A DNA stretch of 64,000 nucleotides from Myxococcales bacterium (GCA_016712525.1 JADJQX010000001.1:2317501-2381500), one strand, 5' to 3'; positions 1 through 8,188 are shown, counted from the stretch's first letter. Numbers and translations are program-made. Notes: a model not told the origin generated them from the sequence alone.

Positions 1-28
1 TAGCTGAGCTAGCTCCGAGCTCGAGAGG

Positions 29-50
29 CGACCGACGTTGGCGCCAAGTG
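29..50 (+). repeat. intergenic repeat copy 1 (CGACCGACGTTGgCGCCAAG)
   Basis: A 22-base motif matching copy 2 (244-265) with one mismatch (G for A at the thirteenth base). Similarity continues downstream as GACTTTC, so copies 1 and 2 share about 30 bases. Confidence 0.6.
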
Positions 51-243
51 TCGGACTTTCCTCGTGATTGAGAAGCGGGGGAGGGGGTGGGGCTTCGTGT
101 GCGGGTGGGAGGAGCCGCTCTGCTGAGGGACGTCGTTCTCGCGCGGCCGCTCGAGGCAACGAAGGAGCTCCCCCTCCCTCGCGAGGGTGACGTGGACCTC
201 CCCTGGTTCGTATCCTCGGTCGCCTCCGCCCCCGCCGCCGAGC

Positions 244-265
244 CGACCGACGTTGACGCCAAGTG
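244..265 (+). repeat. intergenic repeat copy 2 (CGACCGACGTTGACGCCAAG)
   Basis: Second copy, same orientation as copies 1 and 3, followed by GCTGACTTTC. It lies about 180 bases before the TerB-like start codon. No known site class is recognised. Confidence 0.6.
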
Positions 266-445
266 GCTGACTTTCACCGCGATCAGGATCGCGGGGCGTG
301 GCGGGCCCCCCAAGCTGGCGAAGGCCCACCCCTCCCTCGCGGCGGGCGAGCCCCCGCTCGCCGAGAGGCCCAAAATCCCGAAGCGTGACCTTCGCAGGGC
401 TTCGCGGTAGCCTCGTCCTTCTCCAAAGCCCACCCCGAGGGGAAC

Positions 446-940
446 ATGAAACGCCTGACCATCAGCGCCGACGCCTGCACCGAAACCCTCGTCTTGCTCA
501 TCATCATGGCGTGGGCCGACGGAAAGCTCGAAGACCGCGAGAAGGAGGGCGTCCGCGCCGCCGCCAGCGTCTTCAATCTCTCGAAGGAGCTCCGCGGCCG
601 CCTCGACAGCCTCATGGAGAACCCGCTCCCGGTCGACGAGCTGCTCGTCGAGGCCCTCTCCGATCGTGAGCGCGCCTTCGCCTACGTGGCGGCGGCGTGG
701 GTGTCGGGCGTCGACAACGACGTCGATCCGAAAGAGAAAGAGCTCCTCGATAGGGTGGCCGATCTTTTCGGCTTCGACGACGTCCGCAAAGACGAGCTCA
801 CCACCATCGCTCGCGACCTCGAGCCCGGCCGCGCCTCCGAGGTGAACTGGGCCGCCGAGATCGAGCGCCTCTTTCGGGCCATTCCCCCGCGCCTCGAGCA
901 CAAAGCCGAAGGCGAAGACGTCGAGGTCGCGATCGGCTGA
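446..940 (+). CDS. TerB-like (tellurite-resistance/DjlA N-terminal type) acidic helical protein
   Basis: A 164-residue protein matching the TerB/DjlA-N helical fold. Two related halves each carry an alanine-rich helix followed by an acidic D-G-x-x-(D/E) turn: AWADGKLEDREKEG near residues 22-35, and VSGVDNDVDPKEKELL about 65 residues later. TerB-family proteins are cytoplasmic, bind metal through these acidic turns, and join membrane-associated stress complexes. The start is ATG after a GAGGGG sequence. It stands alone: no TerD-like gene is nearby, and the TerC gene of this window is 44 kb away. The family call is fairly safe; the cellular role is unknown. Confidence 0.75.
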   Translation: MKRLTISADACTETLVLLIIMAWADGKLEDREKEGVRAAASVFNLSKELRGRLDSLMENPLPVDELLVEALSDRERAFAYVAAAWVSGVDNDVDPKEKELLDRVADLFGFDDVRKDELTTIARDLEPGRASEVNWAAEIERLFRAIPPRLEHKAEGEDVEVAIG

Positions 941-1072
941 CCGTTCCTTCAATCTTTTCGACGTGTTACGGGCGTGCCACTCGCAACGGGGGGGCGCGCC
1001 CGTTTCCTTTGGATGCACGAGGGCCGCGCCTGCTCGACCCGCCGAGAAATTCGATCCCGACCCGCCGAGCGT

Positions 1073-1078
1073 TATGCT
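1073..1078 (+). promoter_or_regulatory. -10-like hexamer TATGCT just upstream of the glycosyltransferase start
   Basis: TATGCT ends 9 bases before the GTG at 1088. Transcription would start almost at the start codon. This arrangement recurs at many genes here and supports GTG 1088 over the ATG at 974. Confidence 0.45.
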
Positions 1079-1087
1079 CTCGCCGCC

Positions 1088-3466
1088 GTGAAGCTCCGCC
1101 TGTCCCGTCGCTCGCTGGCCATCGCGCTCGGGGTCGTCCTCGCGCTCGGGGGCATCGGCCTGCTCGCTACGCCCCCGATCGCGCGGGCCAAGGCGCGCAA
1201 GGCCGCCGAGGCGCAGCACCTCGACGTCACGATCGGATCGGTGAGGCCGGGTTTTTTCGCGGTCACGCTGAAGGACGTGCGTGTGGCGCCGGTGGGCGAG
1301 TCGGGCATCACCGCCACGTTCCCCGAGGTCCGAGCCTCCCTCTCGGCCGGGCTCTCCCTTCGCCGCGTCGAGGTCCACGGCGGTGAGGTCCAGCTCGAGG
1401 GCCCCCTCGAAGACCTCGAGAAGAAGCTCTCTCGATGGCGCGAGGCGCGTCCGAAGCCGACCCACGAAGCCGAGAAAAAGGGGCCCGAGCGTGAGGTCGT
1501 GGTCGACGGGCTCGCGCTCACGTGGGGCTCCCCTTCGACGGGCCACGACCTCCGCGTTCGTGGGGCGAGCGTCGTCGTCGACGGAGAGCGCCTCGAGGTC
1601 CGGGCCGAGTCGATCGAAGCGAAGGCCGCCGAAGGAGAGCTCGTCGTGTCCGGTGCGACCGTCGAGCTCGACGGGCAGCGCCGCTTGAAGCGCGTCGAGA
1701 GCTCCAAGGTCCTCGTCGCCGTCGTCGGAAAAGCGGCCAAGCCCGAGACCCCTGCGGCTGCGGTCGGAGCCGTCCCCGAGCCACCCCCACTCCCCGTCGT
1801 GCCCCCACGGAAGCTCGCCAAGGGTTCGAAACCATTGCCAAAAGCGGCTCCGGTCGAGGCCGGGCCGTTCGTGCCTTTGGTCCCGTTTCCCGATCTCGAG
1901 GCGCTACGCGCGAAGGTCGGTCTCGTCACCCGCACGATCGCGGAGAAGCTCCCCGAGGGGAGCGAAGTGAGGCTCCCGCAGGCGACGTTCGAGATGCGAG
2001 GCGCGACTCCATTCTCCGTGGGCCCGGGTGCGTTCACGCTCTTGCGCGGGAAAGAGTCGGTCGTCTTGGCGTTCCGCTCCACGGGCGAAGGGTCGGGGAG
2101 CACGCCGCTCTCGATCGAGCTCGTGTCGCCGACGGGGACAGGCGAACCTTCGCTCACGCTCGCGGGAGGGCCGATCCCGCTCTCGGTCTTGGGGCTCCGT
2201 GAGGGCGCGCTCGGGCTCGTGGAGACCTCGCGGGCGATGCTGTCGGCGAAGGGGAGGCTCGCGCTCGACGCGGCGGGCAAGAGCGCCACGTTCGACGGGG
2301 ACGTGAAGCTCTCCGACGCCTCCATCAAGCAGCCGAAGCTCTCTCGCGAGACACTTCGCAAGGTGACCGTGGGCCTCTCGGGCAAGGGGCTCCTCACGAG
2401 CCAGGCGCTCCGCGTCGACGATGGTCGCATCGAGGTCGGCACCACCCACGTCGGACTGCGGGGCACGCTCGAACAAGACGCCTCGCACCTCGTCGCGAGC
2501 TTCTCGTTCGACCTGCCTACCGTGTCCTGTCAGGATCTCGCGCAGAGCGTGCCCGAGGGGCTCATGCCGACCGTGCGCGCGATGCGCTTCGCGGGGGCGT
2601 TCGGTGGGCGTGGGCGCATCGCGTTCGACACCAAGAACCTCGACGCCCTCGACCTCGACTACACCATCGACGATCGCTGCCGCGCCACCGAGGTGCCGAG
2701 CACGCTCTCCCGCGAGCGGTTCACCACGGCGTTCACACACACCATCACCCACCCCGACGGCACGCTCGGCGAAGCGCGCACGGGGCCCGGGAGCGGCAAT
2801 TGGACCGAGCTCGGCGGCATCAGCCCGTACATGCCCGTGGCCGTGCTCACCACGGAGGACGGCAGCTTCTTCCGCCACCATGGCTTCAACCACACGGCGA
2901 TCAAACAGAGCGTGGTCGCCAACGTGAAGGCCCGCAAGTTCGTGCGCGGCGCGAGCACGATCACGATGCAGCTCGCGAAGAACTTGTTCCTCGTGCGCGA
3001 GAAGACGCTCTCTCGAAAGCTCGAAGAGATCGTGCTCGCCGACTACCTCGAGCAGATCTTCCGCAAGGACGATCTCATCGAGCTCTACCTCAACGTGGTC
3101 GAGTTCGGCCCCGACGTGTACGGCATCACGCAGGCCGCGGCGCACTACTTCGGGCGTACGCCGCTCGAGCTCACCCTCTCGGAGTGCCTCTTCCTCTCGT
3201 CGGTGCTGCCCTCTCCCGTGCGCTCGCACCACCTCGCCGAGCACGGTGAGCTCCCGGAGCACTGGGGCAAGCACCTCCAGGCGCTGATGCGGATCGCCGA
3301 GCGCACACGCCGCATCTCGCCCGGCGAGCTCGAAGAAGGCCTCGCCGAGACCGTCGTGTTCCACAAGGCGGGGACCCCACGGCCGCCGCCCCGAGCGCCG
3401 CGCAAGATCCGGGGAGACCGAGATGGCGACCCCGAGCCCGAGGACGACTGGCACCGGCTCGACTAA
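1088..3466 (+). CDS. monofunctional peptidoglycan glycosyltransferase (GT51) with AsmA-like N-terminal region
   Basis: A 792-residue membrane-anchored protein. An N-terminal helix (about 9-28) is followed by roughly 540 residues resembling AsmA/DUF748-type envelope proteins (repeated glycine- and valine-rich beta segments, a Pro/Lys linker near 220-260). The C-terminal 220 residues are a GT51 domain that would polymerise lipid II. It shows the catalytic TEDGSFFRHHG motif with Glu about 590, then GASTITMQLAKN, KLEEIVLADYLE and ELYLNVVEFG. No transpeptidase domain follows, and the protein ends in a basic/acidic tail. The GTG at 1088 is preferred because the residues encoded upstream do not look like an N-terminus. 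GT51 is certain; AsmA-like is a judgement from composition. Confidence 0.85.
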   Translation: MKLRLSRRSLAIALGVVLALGGIGLLATPPIARAKARKAAEAQHLDVTIGSVRPGFFAVTLKDVRVAPVGESGITATFPEVRASLSAGLSLRRVEVHGGEVQLEGPLEDLEKKLSRWREARPKPTHEAEKKGPEREVVVDGLALTWGSPSTGHDLRVRGASVVVDGERLEVRAESIEAKAAEGELVVSGATVELDGQRRLKRVESSKVLVAVVGKAAKPETPAAAVGAVPEPPPLPVVPPRKLAKGSKPLPKAAPVEAGPFVPLVPFPDLEALRAKVGLVTRTIAEKLPEGSEVRLPQATFEMRGATPFSVGPGAFTLLRGKESVVLAFRSTGEGSGSTPLSIELVSPTGTGEPSLTLAGGPIPLSVLGLREGALGLVETSRAMLSAKGRLALDAAGKSATFDGDVKLSDASIKQPKLSRETLRKVTVGLSGKGLLTSQALRVDDGRIEVGTTHVGLRGTLEQDASHLVASFSFDLPTVSCQDLAQSVPEGLMPTVRAMRFAGAFGGRGRIAFDTKNLDALDLDYTIDDRCRATEVPSTLSRERFTTAFTHTITHPDGTLGEARTGPGSGNWTELGGISPYMPVAVLTTEDGSFFRHHGFNHTAIKQSVVANVKARKFVRGASTITMQLAKNLFLVREKTLSRKLEEIVLADYLEQIFRKDDLIELYLNVVEFGPDVYGITQAAAHYFGRTPLELTLSECLFLSSVLPSPVRSHHLAEHGELPEHWGKHLQALMRIAERTRRISPGELEEGLAETVVFHKAGTPRPPPRAPRKIRGDRDGDPEPEDDWHRLD

Positions 3467-3543
3467 GGCGATCTGGAGATCATGGATATTATGAGGCTTT
3501 TCGCGGCAGTCCTTGGCGCTGCCGTGCCCCGCGAGAGAAATCG

Positions 3544-3571
3544 TTGACACGGCGAACGAGGAGAGTATTCT
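3544..3571 (+). promoter_or_regulatory. sigma-70-type promoter of the tRNA-Arg gene
   Basis: TTGACA (3544-3549), a 16-base spacer and TATTCT (3566-3571) form a near-consensus housekeeping promoter. The mature tRNA starts 28 bases after the -10 box. It is the best -35/-10 pair in the window. Confidence 0.8.
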
Positions 3572-3598
3572 CCGCCGCGCTCGATCACCAAGGTCGAT

Positions 3599-3672
3599 GC
3601 ACCCATAGCTCAGCTGGATAGAGCACTGGTCTACGGAACCAGTTGTCGGAAGTTCGAATCTTCCTGGGTGCG
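3599..3672 (+). tRNA. tRNA-Arg (anticodon ACG)
   Basis: A 74-base cloverleaf. The acceptor stem is GCACCCA (3599-3605) with TGGGTGC (3665-3671) and discriminator G at 3672. The D-arm contains GCTCAGCTGGATAGAGC. The anticodon stem CTGGT/ACCAG encloses the loop CTACGGA, placing ACG at 3633-3635. The T-arm is GGAAG-TTCGAAT-CTTCC. CCA is not encoded. The ACG anticodon needs A34-to-inosine editing to read CGU, CGC and CGA; the editing enzyme gene tadA begins 65 bases downstream. Confidence 0.95.
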
Positions 3673-3694
3673 CTGAACGAAGAACCGAATCATG

Positions 3695-3719
3695 CGCGGC
3701 CCCAAAAGGCCGCGTTTTT
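3695..3719 (+). terminator. rho-independent terminator of tRNA-Arg
   Basis: CGCGGCC (3695-3701) pairs perfectly with GGCCGCG (3708-3714), followed by TTTTT. It lies between the tRNA and tadA and would separate the two transcripts unless read through. Confidence 0.85.
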
Positions 3720-3736
3720 CGTTTCGAAGGACACGC

Positions 3737-4216
3737 ATGACCGACCTTCTCTCCGACGTCGACGAGGCCATGATGGCGCTCGCTCTCGCCGAGGCCGACG
3801 TCGCCGCGGAGACGGGCGAGGTGCCCGTCGGGTGTGTCATCGTGAAGGATGGCGTGGTCCTCTCGCGTGGGCACAACCTGCGCGAGGCTCTCCAAGATCC
3901 CACGGCCCACGCCGAGATGATCGCCATCCGTGCGGCTGCGTCGGAGCTCGGGACGTTTCGCCTCGAGGGCACGACCGCGTACGTGACCCTCGAGCCGTGC
4001 GCGATGTGTGCTGGCGCGCTCGTGCTGGCGCGGGTGCCGCGTGTGGTCTGGGGCGCCCGTGATCCGAAGGGAGGCGCGGTCGCCACCCTCTTCGGCGTGG
4101 GGACCGATCCCCGCCTCAACCACGTGTTCGCGACCCGGGAGGGCGTGCTCGCGGACGCGTCGGCCGCGCGCCTCCGAGCCTTCTTCGGGTCGCTTCGGGC
4201 GCGGGGCAAGAAATAG
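3737..4216 (+). CDS. tadA: tRNA-specific adenosine deaminase (A34 to inosine)
   Basis: A 159-residue cytoplasmic zinc deaminase of normal TadA length. It deaminates wobble adenosine 34 of tRNA-Arg(ACG) to inosine. The deaminase fold is complete: GEVPVGCVIV near 27-36, the catalytic HAE motif (His58, proton-shuttling Glu60) and PCAMC (Cys88, Cys91) as the remaining zinc ligands. ATG 3737 has GAAGG seven bases upstream; an in-frame ATG at 3692 lies at the edge of the terminator hairpin and is rejected. Its own substrate tRNA gene is immediately upstream in the same orientation. Confidence 0.95.
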   Translation: MTDLLSDVDEAMMALALAEADVAAETGEVPVGCVIVKDGVVLSRGHNLREALQDPTAHAEMIAIRAAASELGTFRLEGTTAYVTLEPCAMCAGALVLARVPRVVWGARDPKGGAVATLFGVGTDPRLNHVFATREGVLADASAARLRAFFGSLRARGKK

Positions 4217-4301
4217 CGTCGAGAGAACCATGCCAACCTCGCAAAGTTTGCGATCTGCGCGGTCTCCCTGACCCGTGTGTCCGGTGGTCCCCGCCGGGAA
4301 A

Positions 4302-4320
4302 CGACCGACGTTGACGCCAA
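4302..4320 (+). repeat. intergenic repeat copy 3 (CGACCGACGTTGACGCCAA)
   Basis: Nineteen bases identical to copy 2, about 85 bases after the tadA stop codon. Similarity to copies 1 and 2 ends soon after the core. Confidence 0.6.
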
Positions 4321-4692
4321 CTGATGGAAATGACTGAGTTCTTGGTGGTGGTACGCTCGGTGCTAAGGGGAGGGCACCGCACGACGCTTGCTTCGTAGAG
4401 CTTCGCTTCGTCGTCTTTCGTGCGGTCCTAGAACGAGCTTCGCTTCGACTTCTTTCCGCCCCGCTTCGCTTTTCTTGGTTTTGCGGTCGGGCTGGCCGCG
4501 TGTGCGTCGCCATCGTGTGGCGCCTTGCCTTGCTTGTCTTGAGGAGCTTCGGGCCGTGAATCGTGTCCTTCGGGGCGCGTCGAGCGTGACGAAGCCGTGG
4601 GAGCGAGCTTGACCGTGGCGTGGCACCGACGAGGGTCGCCGCGCCACGTTGCTTTCGAAGGGCAGCGGCTTTCGTCGCGAGGCACGGACCGC

Positions 4693-4698
4693 TACCTT
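4693..4698 (+). promoter_or_regulatory. -10-like hexamer TACCTT before the PDZ-thioredoxin gene
   Basis: TACCTT ends 6 bases before GTG 4705, another near-leaderless arrangement. It favours that GTG over the ATG at 4735 and the GTG at 4597. Confidence 0.4.
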
Positions 4699-4704
4699 CG
4701 AGGA

Positions 4705-5553
4705 GTGCTTCGACGCGCTCTTCGACCTCTCGTGATGTCCTCGGCTCTGGCGGTGCTCGCGACGCTGCCCTCGGCCGCGTCCGCCGTCGAGCGCCCGGGA
4801 TGGCTCGGTGTCGCCATGGACGAGACGACGACCGGCGTGCGCGTGGCCCACGTGGTGCGAGGCTCCCCGGCCGCGCAGGCGGGGCTGGAGCGGGGGGATA
4901 GGCTCGTCTCGATCGACGGGGCGCCCGTGAAAGACGCCGCCGAGGTGGTCCGCGCGGTCTCGAGCCACGCCGCCCAGAGCGTCGTGCCCATCGTGGTCGT
5001 GCGCGCCGACAAGCGCCTCACGCTGCGCGCCGAGCTCCGTGAGAACCCGGGCTCCGAGAACGTCACGCGCATGGAGCACGTGGGCGCGCAGGCTCCGCCG
5101 TTCGACGGCGCGATCCCCATCGGCGCCGCCCCGAAGACGATCGCGTCGCTGCGCGGCCGCGTGGTGCTGGTCGATTTCTGGGCGTCGTGGTGCGGCCCGT
5201 GCCGCATGATCGCGCCGCGCCTGTCCGCCCTCCAGGACAAGCTCGGCGCACAGGGGCTTCGCGTCGTAGGCATCACGTCGGACCCCGTCGAGAAGGCCGC
5301 GACCTACGTCGAGCTCGCGGGTCTCAAATACCCCACGCTGGCCGACCCGGGCTCGTTCGTGTCCCGCGCGTACCACGTGAACGGGATCCCCTCGCTTTTC
5401 GTCATCGATCGGCGCGGCGTCGTGCGCGACGTGATGGTGGGCTTCGATCCCTCGCGCGACGCCAAGCTCGAGGCGTTGGTCACGGCGCTCCTCGCCGAGC
5501 CCGATCCCGGGGAGCCGCCCGCGAAGACGGAAGCTCCCTCGAAAGCTCCGTAG
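4705..5553 (+). CDS. exported PDZ domain plus TlpA/thioredoxin-like protein
   Basis: A 282-residue protein. A Sec signal peptide (basic LRRALRP, hydrophobic core, cleavage after ASA near residue 27) is followed by a PDZ domain (about 30-115; motifs GWLGVAM and GSPAAQAGLERGDRLVSIDG) and a TlpA/thioredoxin-like domain (about 125-265) with WCGPC at 162-166 and the cis-proline motif GIPSLFVID. It probably acts in the periplasm as a thiol-disulfide oxidoreductase whose partner is recruited by the PDZ domain. The GTG start gives a proper signal peptide and sits 6 bases after a TACCTT box. Its stop overlaps the start of the next gene by one base, so the two are translationally coupled. Confidence 0.85.
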   Translation: MLRRALRPLVMSSALAVLATLPSAASAVERPGWLGVAMDETTTGVRVAHVVRGSPAAQAGLERGDRLVSIDGAPVKDAAEVVRAVSSHAAQSVVPIVVVRADKRLTLRAELRENPGSENVTRMEHVGAQAPPFDGAIPIGAAPKTIASLRGRVVLVDFWASWCGPCRMIAPRLSALQDKLGAQGLRVVGITSDPVEKAATYVELAGLKYPTLADPGSFVSRAYHVNGIPSLFVIDRRGVVRDVMVGFDPSRDAKLEALVTALLAEPDPGEPPAKTEAPSKAP

Positions 5554-6947
5554 TGGCCGCCGACACGAGGGCGCTCGTTCGTGTTCTGAGTGAGCTCTCG
5601 TGGACCCTTCGCCGCGAAGGGTTCGCGATCGCGCCGAGCCAAGCGGTCGACATCGCGCGCGCCGTCGTCCTCCTCGGGTTCGAGCGAAAGAGCGACATCC
5701 GCGACGCCATGGCCGCGATCGTCGGCGTGCGGCCTCGGGAGCGGGCGCTCTTCGACACGACGTTCGACGCCTTCTTCGACGCAGGATCGCGCCTCGGCCT
5801 CGACGAGCGGCTCGTGCGCGCGGGCGCGACCCCCGAAGAGCGCGAGATGATCCGCTCGTTCCTCGATGTCCTCGCCGACTCGCACGACGACGCCGCCCTC
5901 GTGGCGCTCCTCGAAGGAGGAGGAGAGCTCTCGCGCCTCCTCTCTGCGAAGGGAACGCGGGAGCTCGTCGCGACGGCCGACTCGTCGCTCCGGTCGGGCG
6001 TCGTGCTCCATCGTGTGATCGAGCGCCTCGGGTACAAACGGGCCTACGACGAGCTCACCGAGCTCAAGGCGCGGATCTCGGGCGCGTTCGGTGAAGATCG
6101 CGCGGCGTTGCTCGACGCGGCGCTCCGCGAGGCCCTCGCGCGGACCCAGGCCGAGCTCCGCGCGCACGTGCGCTCTCGAGCCGAGCGCGCCGAACGAAGG
6201 CGCGTGCCGACCGGCCTCGACGACACGCCGTTCGAGGCCCTCGACGCCGCCGAGGTCGACGAGGTCCGGCGCGCCGTGCGAAGGCTCGTCGAGCGCCTCC
6301 GAGGGCGGAACGAGGTGCGTCGGAGGCGCGCGCGTCGCGGACGGATCGCGTCGGGGCCCACGGTCCGTCGTGCGTTTCGTACGCTCGGGGTGCCGGTGGC
6401 GCCCGTCTTCCGCGCCCGAAAGCTCCGCAAGCCGCGCCTCGTCGTTTTGTGCGACATCAGCGAGTCGGTGCGCGGAGCTGCCCGATTTCTCTTGGAGTTC
6501 TCGTATCTTGCGCAGTCCCTTTTCGAGGACGCGCGTTCGTTCGTGTTCGTCTCGGAGCTCGGCGAGACCACGCGCCTCTTCCGCGAGAAACCCATCGCCT
6601 CCGCGCTCGCCGAGGCGTTCGGTGGAAGGGTCGTCTCGGTCGCCTCGAACTCGAGCTACGGCCGCGTGCTCAAGTCGTTCGTCGCCGCTCACCTCGACGC
6701 CGTCGACCGAAGGACCACCGTGGTCGTGCTCGGTGACGGGCGCACGAACTACCTCGACGACGGCGCGCCCGAGCTCGCGCGCATCGCGGGGAGGGCGCGG
6801 ACGGTCCTATGGCTCTGCCCCGAGCCTCGCGCGGCGTGGGCCCAAGGGGACAGCGCGATGGAGCGCTATGCCAAGCACTGCGCCGCGGTGCTCGAGGTGC
6901 GGTCCGCGAGCGAGCTCGAGCTCGCCCTTCGTCGTGTGGTCGGCTGA
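5553..6947 (+). CDS. CoxE-like VWA domain protein
   Basis: A 464-residue cytoplasmic protein. The first 280 residues are helical and Arg/Glu-rich, with a very basic segment just before the C-terminal von Willebrand A domain. The metal-ion-dependent adhesion motif is intact as DISES (Asp301, Ser303, Ser305), with later LGDGRTN. CoxE-type proteins usually partner a MoxR-type AAA ATPase in metal-centre or complex maturation; no such ATPase gene is seen here. The GTG start overlaps the previous stop (TAGTG). Its converging neighbour is the ApbE-like gene. Confidence 0.8.
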   Translation: MAADTRALVRVLSELSWTLRREGFAIAPSQAVDIARAVVLLGFERKSDIRDAMAAIVGVRPRERALFDTTFDAFFDAGSRLGLDERLVRAGATPEEREMIRSFLDVLADSHDDAALVALLEGGGELSRLLSAKGTRELVATADSSLRSGVVLHRVIERLGYKRAYDELTELKARISGAFGEDRAALLDAALREALARTQAELRAHVRSRAERAERRRVPTGLDDTPFEALDAAEVDEVRRAVRRLVERLRGRNEVRRRRARRGRIASGPTVRRAFRTLGVPVAPVFRARKLRKPRLVVLCDISESVRGAARFLLEFSYLAQSLFEDARSFVFVSELGETTRLFREKPIASALAEAFGGRVVSVASNSSYGRVLKSFVAAHLDAVDRRTTVVVLGDGRTNYLDDGAPELARIAGRARTVLWLCPEPRAAWAQGDSAMERYAKHCAAVLEVRSASELELALRRVVG

Positions 6948-6981
6948 AGGACCGAGCTTCCCGCGCCGTTTTTCATCACGC

Positions 6982-8112
6982 TCATGGGCCATCGGTGGGG
7001 GGCGCGGTGAGCCGAACTTTTCCTTCGAGGCGCTTCGAGATCCAGAGGTGGTTGTGCGCGTCGACGATGACCGCCCCGACGCCCTCGAGGCTCTCGACGA
7101 GCGCGAGCCCCTTCTCCGGACCGAGCACGAACACCGCGTCGTCGATCTCGTCGGCGAGGAGCGCGGTGGGGGCCCAGATCGTCACCGAGCGGCATGCCTT
7201 CGCGGGGTATCCCGTACGAGGATCGATGATGTGATGGTACCGGCGCCCGTCGATCACGTAGCTCCGCTCGTAGTCGCCCGCCGTGCTGAACGCGTGGTCC
7301 GTCAGCGGGAGGAGCGCGAACGAGCCCTTGCCTCGAGGATCGCGGATGCCCGCCGACCACTCGGAGCCGTCCGGTTTTTTCCCTCTCGCGAAGAGGTCGC
7401 CGCCGGCCTGAACGAAGAACGACGTGAGCCCCGCCTTCTCGAGCACGGCGACCGCCTTGTCGACGGCGTACCCCTTCGCGATCCCGCCGAGGCCGATCTT
7501 CACGCCGGGCTTGGCGAGCCCGATCGTGCGCTTCTCGGCGTCGAGCTTGATGTGCCGGTAGTCGAGGAGCGGGAGCTTGGCCTTGATCTGGGCCTCGGTA
7601 GGGGGATGTGGGTCGAGGTCCTCGTCGAACTTCCAGAGGCCGTGGAGGCTTTCGAAGGTGATGTCGAACGTCCCGGAAGAGAGCTCGGCCGCACGCACCG
7701 ACTCCTTCACGAGGTCGAAGGTCTCTTGGCTCACGGCGACGGGAGCCGAGCCCGCGGAGGCGTTGACGCGCGTGATTTCGCTGTCTCTCCATGTGGTCAT
7801 GAGCCCTTCGACGCGCTTGATCTCGGCGAGCGCTTGTTCGAAGGCCCGGCCCACTCCCGCCTTGTCGACCTTCGGGGTCGTGTAGGCGGCCACGCCGATG
7901 TGGGTGCCCATCGCGGTCCCTTCGTTCCAGACCCGCTCGGGGACGAACGGCGCCGGCGGCGGCTCGGGAGCGCGAGGCTCGGACGCGGTGGCGGCGGGTT
8001 GCGGGCCGGCCGAGGCCACGGCTTGAGGGGGAGGCGGTTGGGTCTGGCAGCCGGAGAGAAAAACGACGAGCGCGGCGAGGGACCCTAACGCCACACGCAC
8101 CTTCGAGGTCAT
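6982..8112 (-). CDS. ApbE-like FAD:protein FMN transferase lipoprotein
   Basis: A 376-residue lipoprotein: signal peptide with LSGC lipobox (Cys22), a Pro/Ala linker to about residue 60, then an ApbE domain. Family motifs are visible: WNEGTAMGTHIGV, GLGGIAKGYAVDKAV, VQAGGDLFARG and YHHIIDPRTGYPA. ApbE attaches FMN to a Thr of target proteins from FAD with Mg2+, normally in the periplasm. The usual Ala-Asp-Ala-Leu-Ser/Thr region reads ADEIDDAVFVLG, a small departure. No obvious flavoprotein target is adjacent. The ATG lies 6 bases after a TACCAT box. Confidence 0.88.
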   Translation of the reverse strand: MTSKVRVALGSLAALVVFLSGCQTQPPPPQAVASAGPQPAATASEPRAPEPPPAPFVPERVWNEGTAMGTHIGVAAYTTPKVDKAGVGRAFEQALAEIKRVEGLMTTWRDSEITRVNASAGSAPVAVSQETFDLVKESVRAAELSSGTFDITFESLHGLWKFDEDLDPHPPTEAQIKAKLPLLDYRHIKLDAEKRTIGLAKPGVKIGLGGIAKGYAVDKAVAVLEKAGLTSFFVQAGGDLFARGKKPDGSEWSAGIRDPRGKGSFALLPLTDHAFSTAGDYERSYVIDGRRYHHIIDPRTGYPAKACRSVTIWAPTALLADEIDDAVFVLGPEKGLALVESLEGVGAVIVDAHNHLWISKRLEGKVRLTAPPTDGP

Positions 8113-8118
8113 GCGCCG

Positions 8119-8124
8119 ATGGTA
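8119..8124 (-). promoter_or_regulatory. -10-like hexamer TACCAT before the ApbE-like gene
   Basis: On the minus strand TACCAT ends 6 bases before the ATG at 8112. It lies in the 76-base divergent region shared with the WbaP-type gene, whose GTG is itself preceded by GATACT (8177-8182). Confidence 0.4.
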
Positions 8125-8188
8125 GTCAAACCTGCGCGAAAGTCGCGAGGTTATGCCGCTGGGCGCGGCGTTGTGAGATACTCGACCG

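Larger units (their letters stand above)
1..445. other. intergenic stretch with two copies of a dispersed repeat
   Basis: No convincing coding region. Short open frames exist on both strands but resemble no protein family and have low-complexity Gly/Arg/Pro composition. The stretch holds two copies of a repeat (29-50 and 244-265) and a small GC-rich hairpin with GGCGAG and CTCGCC arms near 345-362. A TAGCCT hexamer near 409-414 could be the -10 of the TerB-like gene at 446. Confidence 0.5.
4217..4704. other. 488-base intergenic stretch with repeat copy 3
   Basis: No recognisable gene. It contains the third copy of the dispersed repeat (4302-4320) and a 13-base direct repeat GAGCTTCGCTTCG at 4398-4410 and 4435-4447 within a TTC/GCTTCG-rich tract. 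A small minus-strand frame (4428-4685) would encode a Lys/Arg-rich peptide but has no family resemblance. Confidence 0.5.

Noticed and set aside
87..410. A 107-codon frame at the left edge
   Set aside because: Low-complexity sequence containing a copy of the intergenic repeat, no ribosome binding site or family match.
1904..4513. An 869-codon minus-strand open frame spanning the glycosyltransferase 3' end, the tRNA and tadA
   Set aside because: It runs antisense through a tRNA and two well-supported plus-strand proteins and has Arg/Glu/His-rich composition typical of mirror frames in GC-rich DNA.
4428..4685. Small Lys/Arg-rich minus-strand peptide ending KKSKRSSF
   Set aside because: No ribosome binding site, no family, and it overlaps the region leading into the PDZ-thioredoxin gene; basic composition can come from the TTC/CTT-rich tract.
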